Shown: positions 1 to 5,887, counted from the first letter of the stretch. The stretch is 7,152 nt of DNA from Oscillospiraceae bacterium (GCA_031282605.1 JAITDK010000102.1:1-7152); one strand, 5' to 3'. The notes: a model not told the origin generated them from the sequence alone. Numbers and translations are program-made.

Positions 1-83
1 CGCTGATCATGACCCGCGAAGTCTCCGTGGAAGACGGCGTCGCGTCGATGAACGAGCGTGTCGCCGAGATATTGGCTGATTAA
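1..83 (+). CDS. C-terminal end of a sugar ABC transporter solute-binding protein (5' partial)
   Basis: Only the last 26 codons are present, in the frame whose first full codon is at base 3, ending in TAA at 81-83. The peptide contains VSVEDGVASMNERVAEIL, which resembles the final helix of extracellular sugar-binding proteins (SBP_bac_1 type), where a conserved tail places the protein as ABC-transporter component. It lies directly before two CUT1 permease genes, the usual order binding protein, permease, permease. The role would be extracellular capture of a sugar and delivery to the permease pair. The identification rests on this short tail plus context, so the substrate cannot be judged. Confidence 0.75.
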   Translation, partial: LIMTREVSVEDGVASMNERVAEILAD

Positions 84-92
84 CACGCGTTT

Positions 93-125
93 CCCACTGC
101 CGCTCTCGGGCGGCAGTGGGTTTTT
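93..125 (+). terminator. Intrinsic terminator between binding-protein and permease genes
   Basis: A perfect 10-bp stem pairs CCCACTGCCG (93-102) with CGGCAGTGGG (111-120) around an 8-base loop, and TTTTT follows at 121-125. It starts 10 bases after the binding-protein stop. The permease gene begins 35 bases further on with no convincing promoter of its own, so this is probably a leaky terminator and RNA 3'-end stabiliser that sets a high binding-protein to permease ratio. Confidence 0.9.
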
Positions 126-144
126 CATTATTATGAATAGCGAA

Positions 145-150
145 AGGCGG
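145..150 (+). promoter_or_regulatory. Ribosome binding site selecting the TTG start of the first permease
   Basis: AGGCGG (145-150) is one mismatch from AGGAGG and lies 9 bases before the TTG at 160. The second permease uses a similar GGCGG-type site. The in-frame ATGs at 58, 133 and 193 have no comparable purine-rich sequence in front, and the ATG at 58 lies inside the upstream gene and would be read through the terminator. Confidence 0.6.
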
Positions 151-159
151 GAACGAATC

Positions 160-1092
160 TTGATTAACGCAGCGGCCGCAAAACGCCCTCGCATGAGTAA
201 ACTCGAAAAGCGCAACACGCTGATCGCTTATTCGTTCCTTGCCCCGAACCTGATCGGGTTTGCGCTGATCACTATGGTGCCCGTCATCTTTTCGATCATG
301 CTCGGGTTCCTAAAGTGGAACGGCGGTGCGCTCAATACTATCACGTGGGCTGGCCTGGACAACTTCCGTGAGTTGTTCAAGCGATTCGATTTCACTCGCA
401 ACGACCTGGGCGTTACGCTTAAGAACACCGTGTTTTACGCGTTGTTCACGGTGCCGCTGTCGATCGCGTGTTCGCTGACGCTGGCGCTCGCGCTGAACAA
501 GGCCGCGCGCGCCGCTAAGGCGTTCCGCGTGATATTCTTTTTCCCATACGTGGCGTCGATGGTGGCGGTATGCGTTTGCTGGAACTTCATGCTGATGAAG
601 CTCGGCCCCGTCAACCAACTGCTGGCGCATGTTGGTATAAACGTCAATGTATCCTGGACTCAAAGCCGCGCTTACGCGATATGGGCGATTATAATCGTCA
701 GCGTGTGGCGCAACGCGGGTTATTACATGGTTATGTACCTAGCCGGGCTTCAGGGTGTGCCCGCTGAACTGTATGAGGCCGCGACGGTGGACGGCGCGAC
801 CGCTTGGCAGAAATTCCGGAAGATCACGCTTCCGATGCTCACCCCGACGACGTTCTTTGTATCCATAATGCTGACCATAGGCTGCTTCAAGATATTCGAC
901 GTCGTGCAGATCATGACCGAGGGCGGTCCGGGCCGCGCGACGAAGATGCTTGTCAACTATATATATCAACTATCCTTTACTGAGTTAAAGTACGGGCAGG
1001 CCAGCGCCGTGGCGATGGCGCTGTTCCTGATTGTTCTCGCAGTGACGCTGGTGCAGTTCACGATTGAGAAGAAGTGGGTCAATTACATGTAG
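160..1092 (+). CDS. Sugar ABC transporter permease, LacF/UgpA-type (CUT1)
   Basis: This is one of the two membrane subunits of a carbohydrate ABC importer; it forms the channel with the second permease and couples to a cytoplasmic ATPase that is not encoded here. From the TTG start it has 310 residues, the usual size. A first membrane helix occupies about residues 21-50, with PNLIGF at its start, and further hydrophobic segments lie near 90-112, 121-145, 171-196 and in the C-terminal part. The EAA loop that contacts the ATPase is clear at residues 206-225 (EAATVDGATAWQKFRKITLP), and a TEGGPG segment follows, as in MalF/UgpA relatives. I chose TTG at 160 because of the AGGCGG site; ATG at 133 or 193 would change only the cytoplasmic N-terminus. 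It ends 12 bases before the next gene. The missing ATPase is common in CUT1 systems that share one MsmK-like subunit. Family assignment is secure, substrate unknown. Confidence 0.95.
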   Translation: MINAAAAKRPRMSKLEKRNTLIAYSFLAPNLIGFALITMVPVIFSIMLGFLKWNGGALNTITWAGLDNFRELFKRFDFTRNDLGVTLKNTVFYALFTVPLSIACSLTLALALNKAARAAKAFRVIFFFPYVASMVAVCVCWNFMLMKLGPVNQLLAHVGINVNVSWTQSRAYAIWAIIIVSVWRNAGYYMVMYLAGLQGVPAELYEAATVDGATAWQKFRKITLPMLTPTTFFVSIMLTIGCFKIFDVVQIMTEGGPGRATKMLVNYIYQLSFTELKYGQASAVAMALFLIVLAVTLVQFTIEKKWVNYM

Positions 1093-1104
1093 GGCGGTGA
1101 ACGG

Positions 1105-1983
1105 ATGCAATCTATCTTGCCGGATAATGCCAGTAAAATCAAGCATACGAAGAAGGCCGCGCCGCTTAAGATAATCGGGTCGATTATCCTGCACGCCGCG
1201 CTTATAGCGCTGTCGATTGTCGCGCTGCTGCCGTTCTTCTGGATGATTTCATCCTCGCTCAAGCTGGACAACGAGGTGTTCCGCTATCCGATGCGCTGGC
1301 TCCCGACCGTCTATCACTGGGAGAACTACCGCGTTATTTGGACCCGCGTCACGCTGGGCACGTACTTCCGTAACACCGCGATCGTGGCCGTCACGGTCAC
1401 GTTTATGCAGATATTAACGAGCAGTTTCGCGGCGTACGCGTTCGCGAAGATGCGCTTCAGGGGTCGCGATACGCTGTTCCTGGCGTACGTAGCGACTATC
1501 GCGGTGCCCTGGCAGGTGTACATGGTGCCGCAGTTCATAATGATGCGCAAAGCGGGTCTGTATGACACGCTGTGGGCGTTGATCGTACTGCAGAGCTTCT
1601 CCGCGTTCGGCGTGTTCTTGATGCGGCAATTCTACCTAGGCATCCCGAACGACCTGAACGAAGCCGCGCGCATCGACGGCCTTTCCGAATACGGCATCTG
1701 GGCGCGCATAATACTGCCGCTGGCCGCACCCGCCGTCGCGACGCTGTGCATATTCACGTTCGTCACGACGTGGAACGACTACATGGGTCCGCTGATATAC
1801 CTGACCAAGGATGAAAACAAGACCATCCAGGTGGGGCTGCGCAGGTTCATCCAGCAATACACGAGCGATTATCACTTGATAATGGCCGCGTCACTGGTGT
1901 CGCTCGTCCCGGTGGGAGCGGTGTTCTTGTTCCTGCAGAGGTACTTCATCGAGGGGATCGCGACTACAGGGATAAAGGGGTAG
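1105..1983 (+). CDS. Sugar ABC transporter permease, UgpE/MalG/AraQ-type (CUT1)
   Basis: This is the second membrane subunit of the importer, 292 residues, the normal length for the MalG/UgpE side. A first transmembrane helix lies at about residues 21-46 (through LLPFFWMISSSLK), typical of this family. More helices lie near 90-112, 122-145, 155-176, 205-228 and 258-278. The EAA loop is at residues 186-205 (EAARIDGLSEYGIWARIILP), and the WNDYMGPLIYL segment just after it is a hallmark of MalG-type permeases. The C-terminus ends in GIATTGIKG, close to the G-x-x-xG-A-x-K-G end of the family. ATG at 1105 follows a GGCGGTGA site 12 bases after the preceding stop, so the two permeases are expected to be co-translated from one message in about equal amounts. 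The identification is secure. Confidence 0.96.
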   Translation: MQSILPDNASKIKHTKKAAPLKIIGSIILHAALIALSIVALLPFFWMISSSLKLDNEVFRYPMRWLPTVYHWENYRVIWTRVTLGTYFRNTAIVAVTVTFMQILTSSFAAYAFAKMRFRGRDTLFLAYVATIAVPWQVYMVPQFIMMRKAGLYDTLWALIVLQSFSAFGVFLMRQFYLGIPNDLNEAARIDGLSEYGIWARIILPLAAPAVATLCIFTFVTTWNDYMGPLIYLTKDENKTIQVGLRRFIQQYTSDYHLIMAASLVSLVPVGAVFLFLQRYFIEGIATTGIKG

Positions 1984-1992
1984 TACAGTATA

Positions 1993-2769
1993 ATGAGCGT
2001 TCCATTGAACATTCTATTAAAGAAACCCCGCATGATCATGTTCGACTACGGCCACACGTTGCTGGCTGAATTGGGCTTCAGCTCTCTGCGCGGCATGGAA
2101 GCGGTCATGAAATATGTCACGTCAAACCCGCTGAATCTGACCGTCGGACAAGTGAATGAGTTCGTTGAAGGCCTGTACGAAGATATCTCCGCGCAGACCA
2201 AGCCGGTTGGTCTGGAGATCAACAACATCGCCCTTACGCGTCTTGTATATGAGTATCAGCGTTTGGAATTCTCGCTGTCCTACCAGGAATTGGAGCAAGT
2301 ATGGTGGGACGCTTGCGCGCCTGGCGCGTACCTGCCGCATGTGCGCGAGATGCTGGCGTTTTTGCGCGAGAACGGCGTCCGTACCGGCATAATCAGCAAC
2401 ATGTCATACTCCGGCGCGTCGATGAGGGTTAGGATCAACCAGTTCTTCCCTGAGCATCCATTTGAGTTTATAATGGTATCCAGCGACTATTTATTGCGCA
2501 AACCCGCCAGGCTGTTGTTCGAGACGGCGTTGAGAAAGGCTGATCTCCCGGCGGAGGACGTATGGTTCTGCGGCGATTCGGTCATCGCGGACATACCGGG
2601 CGCGGCTTCCGCGGGTATATTCCCCGTATGGTATGAAGATCTGACGATGAGGAACGAGTTCGCTGCTCCTCACGGCATCATACCGGAAGCCGATCATCTG
2701 CACATCCACGACTGGTTGGAGTTGGTTGATGTCCTGCGCAAGTGTGAGATCGGGGTGATTCGTCAATGA
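1993..2769 (+). CDS. HAD-superfamily hydrolase with DxGxT motif I
   Basis: A 258-residue haloacid-dehalogenase-fold protein, probably a small-molecule phosphatase. Motif I is FDYGHTLL with the nucleophile Asp18; the +2 position, normally the acid/base Asp, is Gly20, and Thr22 follows. Motif II is IISN with Ser135, motif III is the Lys170 in LLRKPAR, and motif IV is GDSVIAD with Asp195 and Asp200. Residues about 24-110 between motifs I and II are helical and large enough for a C1-type cap, as in subfamily IA. The ATG at 1993 is 9 bases after the permease stop; an AAAGGGG run (1974-1980) is the only ribosome-binding-like site. The gene's stop overlaps the kinase start. FDYG-T motif I variants are known in Clostridia, so this is probably a family trait rather than a mutation, but the missing general acid suggests slow or non-standard chemistry. 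The substrate is unknown. Confidence 0.88.
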   Translation: MSVPLNILLKKPRMIMFDYGHTLLAELGFSSLRGMEAVMKYVTSNPLNLTVGQVNEFVEGLYEDISAQTKPVGLEINNIALTRLVYEYQRLEFSLSYQELEQVWWDACAPGAYLPHVREMLAFLRENGVRTGIISNMSYSGASMRVRINQFFPEHPFEFIMVSSDYLLRKPARLLFETALRKADLPAEDVWFCGDSVIADIPGAASAGIFPVWYEDLTMRNEFAAPHGIIPEADHLHIHDWLELVDVLRKCEIGVIRQ

Positions 2770-3527
2770 ATCAGCAAGACGCAAAAGTGATCGCCGTTCG
2801 GGACGAGAAGACCGTCTACCTTGACGGCGAGACTAACAGCGCGGTAAAGGTATTCGAACGCTCGTATGAGAAGGCGGGGATTCTCAATGAGGCGCTGAAC
2901 CACGCGATTATAGAGGAAACGGCGCTGCCCGTGCCCGCGCTCAAGTCCGTCGAAACGATCGGCGGGAAGTGGGCAATCGTCACCGAATACATCCCTGGCA
3001 AGACGCTGGCTCAGCTGATGGCCGAGGACGCCGATAACCTGGAGCTGTATCTCGATATGCTAATCGAGGTGCAAATGGATATCCACGACACCCGCGCTCC
3101 ACGGCTGAGCAGGCTTAAAGACAAGATGTATCAGAAGGTCCAGCAGGCCGATATTGACGCCGCCACGCGCTATGAGATTCACCACCGGCTGGCATCGATG
3201 CCCATACATAACAAGGTCTGCCACGGCGACTTGAACCCCACCAATATAATCATCGACGACGCTGGCCGCCCGTTCGTTCTCGACTGGGCGCACGTAACGC
3301 AGGGGAACGCGTCGGCTGATGTGGCGCGCACATACTTACTGTTTCGTCTGGCGGGCGATGAGGAGACGGCCTGCAAATACATGGATATGTTCTGCGAGAA
3401 GACCAGCACCGACAAGCGTTATATCCAGCAATGGCTGCCTATCGTCGCGGTTTCCCAATCAGTGAAGGGCAAGCCTCAGGAGAGGGAGTTTCTGCTAAGC
3501 TGGACCAGCGTATTCGAATACGAGTAG
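2766..3527 (+). CDS. APH/choline-kinase-fold phosphotransferase
   Basis: A 253-residue protein kinase-like small-molecule kinase that would transfer phosphate from ATP to a hydroxyl group of a sugar, amino sugar or amino alcohol. Visible landmarks are a nucleotide-binding Lys28 in AVKVF, the hinge region TEYIPGKTL (73-81), the catalytic loop HGDLNPTN (153-160, with catalytic Asp155 and metal-binding Asn160), and the metal-binding VLDW with Asp173. The length suits the compact APH-type phosphotransferases of Clostridia and is shorter than NahK-type N-acetylhexosamine kinases. ATG at 2766 overlaps the HAD stop as ATGA, with GGGGTGA (2752-2758) 7 bases upstream, so translation is probably coupled and the two proteins made together. 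A link to the imported sugar is suggested by the operon only. Despite the family name there is no reason to call this an antibiotic-resistance gene. Confidence 0.88.
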   Translation: MNQQDAKVIAVRDEKTVYLDGETNSAVKVFERSYEKAGILNEALNHAIIEETALPVPALKSVETIGGKWAIVTEYIPGKTLAQLMAEDADNLELYLDMLIEVQMDIHDTRAPRLSRLKDKMYQKVQQADIDAATRYEIHHRLASMPIHNKVCHGDLNPTNIIIDDAGRPFVLDWAHVTQGNASADVARTYLLFRLAGDEETACKYMDMFCEKTSTDKRYIQQWLPIVAVSQSVKGKPQEREFLLSWTSVFEYE

Positions 3528-3547
3528 GAGTTAATCATTAGAAACAG

Positions 3548-3793
3548 ATGAAAATTGACGTATGCACGGGAAACGTATGCAATACGAAGGGTTCGGCACA
3601 GGTGAGAGAACAGTTGCGCGCTCTAATCAATGAAAACGATCTCGACGCAGCCGTCAGCATGAAGGACGTCGGCTGCATGAAGAGTTGCGGGAAGGCTGTA
3701 TGCGTGACGATTGATGGGAATCTATACTCGGTTTCGCCGGAAACGGCGGGACTGTTCTTTAAGGATCATGTGATGGGCAGGGCGATTGGGTAA
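3548..3793 (+). CDS. Small thioredoxin-like [2Fe-2S] ferredoxin
   Basis: An 81-residue protein with the four-cysteine pattern of thioredoxin-like ferredoxins and NuoE/HoxE subunits: Cys6-x4-Cys11 and Cys43-x3-Cys47, with an extra Cys52. The opening KIDVCTGNVCNTKG and the later VGCMKSCGKAV are typical of stand-alone members about 80 residues long, which carry electrons between oxidoreductases. It lies 20 bases after the kinase gene and may be part of the same transcript, though its function has no obvious link to sugar uptake. The ATG at 3548 is the only reasonable start; the nearest good ribosome binding site, AGGAG (3526-3530), overlaps the kinase stop and is 17 bases away, longer than usual, so expression may be weak or depend on coupling. 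The partner protein is unknown. Confidence 0.88.
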   Translation: MKIDVCTGNVCNTKGSAQVREQLRALINENDLDAAVSMKDVGCMKSCGKAVCVTIDGNLYSVSPETAGLFFKDHVMGRAIG

Positions 3794-3824
3794 CGGGGGA
3801 CGAGGAATGGGGAACGGGGAACGC
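3788..3824 (+). repeat. G-run block with GGGGAAC heptads, potential G-quadruplex
   Basis: Four G-runs lie at 3788-3790, 3795-3799, 3809-3812 and 3816-3819, separated by 4, 9 and 3 bases. The last part is a GGGGAACGGGGAACG tandem heptad. The first run is in the final codon of the ferredoxin gene and the rest follows its TAA. The 9-base loop is longer than the strict quadruplex rule, so folding is possible rather than expected. Similar GGGGAAC-type arrays occur as intergenic repeats in some genomes. Confidence 0.5.
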
Positions 3825-3832
3825 TGCTTTAC

Positions 3833-3868
3833 AAGGGTTTGTTGTAAGTGCGCTTACAACAAACCCTT
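3833..3868. repeat. Perfect 16-bp inverted repeat (possible bidirectional terminator)
   Basis: The arm at 3833-3848 (AAGGGTTTGTTGTAAG) is exactly complementary to 3853-3868, with loop TGCG. It lies between two convergent genes, where a terminator is expected for both strands. However, neither strand has a T-run after the stem (CTCCCATT on +, GTAAAGC on -), so it is not a standard intrinsic terminator. It may still stop transcription weakly, protect RNA 3' ends, or be a dispersed palindrome. Confidence 0.75.
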
Positions 3869-3883
3869 CTCCCATTATGGGTC

Positions 3884-3996
3884 GCAAATCAACCCGTCGT
3901 CAAGGTCGGGTAGTATTTGCTCCGCGCCCGCTGCGGCGGCCGCTGCGCAAATCTCCACCCTACCCTTGACGACTAGACGTTGCGGTTTCTATTTGC
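3884..3996. repeat. Nested inverted repeat between convergent genes
   Basis: Two mirror units face each other. The left unit (3884-3920) reads GCAAAT, then GTCGTCAAGG at 3896-3905, then ATTTGC at 3915-3920. The right unit (3947-3996) reads GCAAAT at 3947-3952, CCTTGACGAC at 3964-3973 and ATTTGC at 3991-3996. The 10-base cores are exact reverse complements, and the left unit is itself a small inverted repeat (GCAAAT..ACCCG against CGGGT..ATTTGC). The centre is GC-rich with a GCGGCCGC palindrome. The right end overlaps the last codons of the minus-strand gene. No T-run follows on either strand. I see no gene here. Confidence 0.6.
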
Positions 3997-5782
3997 TGGC
4001 TGATGGCGAGGCGGGGAGTACGGGGGGCGCGGGGGATATGGCTACGCTGCCGAATACCGTGCCGCTGCGTTCAAGGAGGGTTGCGCGGGCGAGGGATATC
4101 AGTTCATCGCGGTATTCGGTGGGTGATTCGTTGGCTTCGGTGCTTGTTGCGGCGGCGATAAGGGTGTCGTCGGCGTCGTAGAGGCCGAATTCAAACCTGC
4201 CGCCGGGCAAGGGCGCGCCTATAGTGGTTTTTCGCGCGCCAAGGGTGTATTTCGCCGCGATTCCGGTGTATATGTCGGCGAACTCGGGATAGCCGTCCGG
4301 GTATTCAGCAGTGGCCACGTAGTTGCCTTGACCGTCGTCGGCGACGTGGACGATTACGGGGTATTCGGCCTTGTCTGAAACCCAGCCGTCGCCGTCGCGC
4401 GTTTCTTCCTTGACCGTGTATTTGTAATCGCCCGGCGCGCCAAACGTCAGTTCCGGAAACACTATCAGCCCGATCTCGCTGTTTTGGATTGCGGAAACGA
4501 ATCGAGGCGCTTCGCCGGCGGGGTATGAATACGACGCCGCGACGCCGCCCTTGCCGTCCGTGTCGGAATGGACGCTGACGGATATTCCCTCGCCGTCGGC
4601 TTGCGGATCGTCGGGAGATCCGGCAAGCGGCTTGATCGTCCAGGAGTAATCGCCGATGGTATCTACCGGCACGCTGGGAAACGCGATGGTTCCGTATGAG
4701 TCGCTCGACGCAGTCGCGAGCAGTCCGCCTTGATCGTCAAACAAGCCATAATTGGAGACGCTCTCGGCGGGGGAGCAGCCCAGCGTATTCTTCACGGCGG
4801 TCAGCCTGATGAACGCCGGGGTAAGCGGTACATAGCTGATATCCACATTGTTATACCCTTGGATATGCGGTTCGCTCCAGGACGCGCCCTGAATCTGCTC
4901 GTTATACATCGCGGCGTCGCCGGACAGGCAATTGTCGCAGGGCGCGCCTCCAGAGGCGTTGCCGGAGAACACGGCCCCGGCCGCGACGTACAGCCGCTTG
5001 AGATGCGCTTGGTCGATGAATATGCCGCCGCCGCTGCCCTCGGCGGTGTTGCCGGTGATCTCGACGCCGTCTGTTATAGTCGCGCGTATCACGTCGGATC
5101 CAACGTATACCGCCCCGCCATCGCCGCGGCTTACGTTTGCGGTCAGGCGGCTGCCCGTGCCGACAGACGCTATGCGACCCATGAATCCGATCGCTCCGCC
5201 ATAATTCGCGCTGTTGCGGCACGCTATGACGTCGGTAACGATGGTTATGAGTGCGTGGCTTTCGATTGCGCCGCCATAGCCGTGATCGTCCGCTATATTG
5301 TTGCCGCCGATGAGGGTGAGCGATTCTACGCGCAGCATCTCGCTGCCAGGCTCGGCAAGTATCAATGGCAGCGAACGACCGCCTTCATACCCCGAACCGG
5401 ATATAGTGCGATGCTCCAGCGAAAGCAGTTTGACCTGCGAGCCTGCCCGCAAGGTTATAACTTGATCGTCGGTCAATTCGATATCCCTTGCGATGAGAAT
5501 GGTTGCGAGCGCGCCAGTGTTCGCGGCTTCATCAAGGGCTGTCTGCACCTGCTCGAAGTCGGACGCGATCGCGAAGCTGTCGACGCTGCACTCGAAGCAA
5601 TCGGGCTGGCCGCTTACTTCCGGCGTTTCGACGCTTGAGTTGTCGGCTGCGGCGGTGTCGGGCGTTTTCTTGACAGTGATTCCCTGATGCTCGCTCTTGC
5701 CGCTTTTGCCGCACTTGCTGGCTTGGCTCTCCTTACCGCTTTTGCCGGAACTGTGATTATTGGCTTTGTTACTAGCAGGCAT
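3989..5782 (-). CDS. Beta-helix protein with FctA/Spy0128-like pilin modules, no signal peptide
   Basis: A 597-residue putative structural or adhesive protein; I know no named homologue. Residues 1-60 are a Lys/Ser/Gly-rich, disordered-looking head with GKSGK repeated at 13-17 and 25-29. Residues about 75-300 form a right-handed beta-helix like that of Firmicute adhesins and chlamydial Pmp proteins, with rungs marked by YGGAI (169-173), YGGAI (194-198), DGGAV (221-225) and GGGI (251-254). Residues 324-428 are a module resembling the pilin isopeptide domain, 429-506 the second half of another (FGAPGDYKYTVKE), and 511-552 the first half of one (ARKTTIGAPLPGGRFEFGLYD). The end is Pro/Ala/Ser-rich with no LPXTG motif or membrane helix. 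The ATG is fixed by AAGGAG 10 bases upstream, yet no signal peptide follows. Seven cysteines are present, including CxxC at 62-65 and 282-285. It lies 105 bases after spoIIIAG on the same strand. Cytoplasmic, spore-associated and non-classically exported locations all remain open. Confidence 0.85.
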   Translation of the reverse strand: MPASNKANNHSSGKSGKESQASKCGKSGKSEHQGITVKKTPDTAAADNSSVETPEVSGQPDCFECSVDSFAIASDFEQVQTALDEAANTGALATILIARDIELTDDQVITLRAGSQVKLLSLEHRTISGSGYEGGRSLPLILAEPGSEMLRVESLTLIGGNNIADDHGYGGAIESHALITIVTDVIACRNSANYGGAIGFMGRIASVGTGSRLTANVSRGDGGAVYVGSDVIRATITDGVEITGNTAEGSGGGIFIDQAHLKRLYVAAGAVFSGNASGGAPCDNCLSGDAAMYNEQIQGASWSEPHIQGYNNVDISYVPLTPAFIRLTAVKNTLGCSPAESVSNYGLFDDQGGLLATASSDSYGTIAFPSVPVDTIGDYSWTIKPLAGSPDDPQADGEGISVSVHSDTDGKGGVAASYSYPAGEAPRFVSAIQNSEIGLIVFPELTFGAPGDYKYTVKEETRDGDGWVSDKAEYPVIVHVADDGQGNYVATAEYPDGYPEFADIYTGIAAKYTLGARKTTIGAPLPGGRFEFGLYDADDTLIAAATSTEANESPTEYRDELISLARATLLERSGTVFGSVAISPAPPVLPASPSASK

Positions 5783-5887
5783 TGTTTATTCACTCCTTAA
5801 TAGTAGCGTGGATCGGCGAGGAGGCCGCTCGGTTGACGGGATGGCGATAGCGACGGGATCGTGGCGGACGGTATGCCGGAACCATCC
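5783..5887 (-). other. Short spacer between spoIIIAG and the beta-helix gene
   Basis: These 105 bases hold the ribosome binding site of the beta-helix gene but no hairpin followed by a T-run, so no terminator closes the spoIIIA transcript here. No convincing vegetative promoter is visible. Read-through from spoIIIA is therefore the simplest way to express the downstream gene. Confidence 0.5.
5793..5798 (-). promoter_or_regulatory. Ribosome binding site of the beta-helix protein gene
   Basis: On the minus strand AAGGAG stands 10 bases before the ATG at 5782. It matters because it fixes the start of a protein that would be expected to have a signal peptide: there is no need to look for an upstream start that would supply one. 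Confidence 0.8.

Noticed and set aside
129..134. TATTAT as a -10 box for the permease gene
   Set aside because: No -35-like sequence lies 16-18 bases upstream, where the terminator loop and stem sit, and there is no extended -10.
2766..3527. Aminoglycoside resistance gene
   Set aside because: Only the general APH-fold motifs are present. The compact size and operon with sugar permeases and a HAD protein point to a metabolic kinase.
3842..3859. CcpA (cre) operator-like TGTAAG..CTTACA
   Set aside because: The half-sites match but the centre has four bases (TGCG) instead of two (CG). It also lies after genes rather than at a promoter.
3786..4181. Open frame of 131 codons on the + strand starting in the G-run block
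   Set aside because: It is a translation of the heptad repeat and palindromes, then runs antisense into the beta-helix gene; low-complexity residues and no domain.
4730..5638. Long open frame of 302 codons on the + strand, antisense to the beta-helix gene
   Set aside because: It has no recognisable domain and no ribosome binding site. The opposite frame has clear GGAI rungs and a good start. Long antisense frames are common opposite GC-rich genes.
5800..5805. TACTAT on the minus strand as a -10 box for the beta-helix gene
   Set aside because: Transcription from it would begin at or inside the AAGGAG ribosome binding site, and no -35 is present.
5868..5875. CATACCGT on the minus strand as a sigma-E/sigma-K -10 element before the beta-helix gene
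   Set aside because: It is one mismatch from the CATACANT form, and position would suit, but no matching -35 lies upstream. Too weak to call, though worth checking with start-site mapping.
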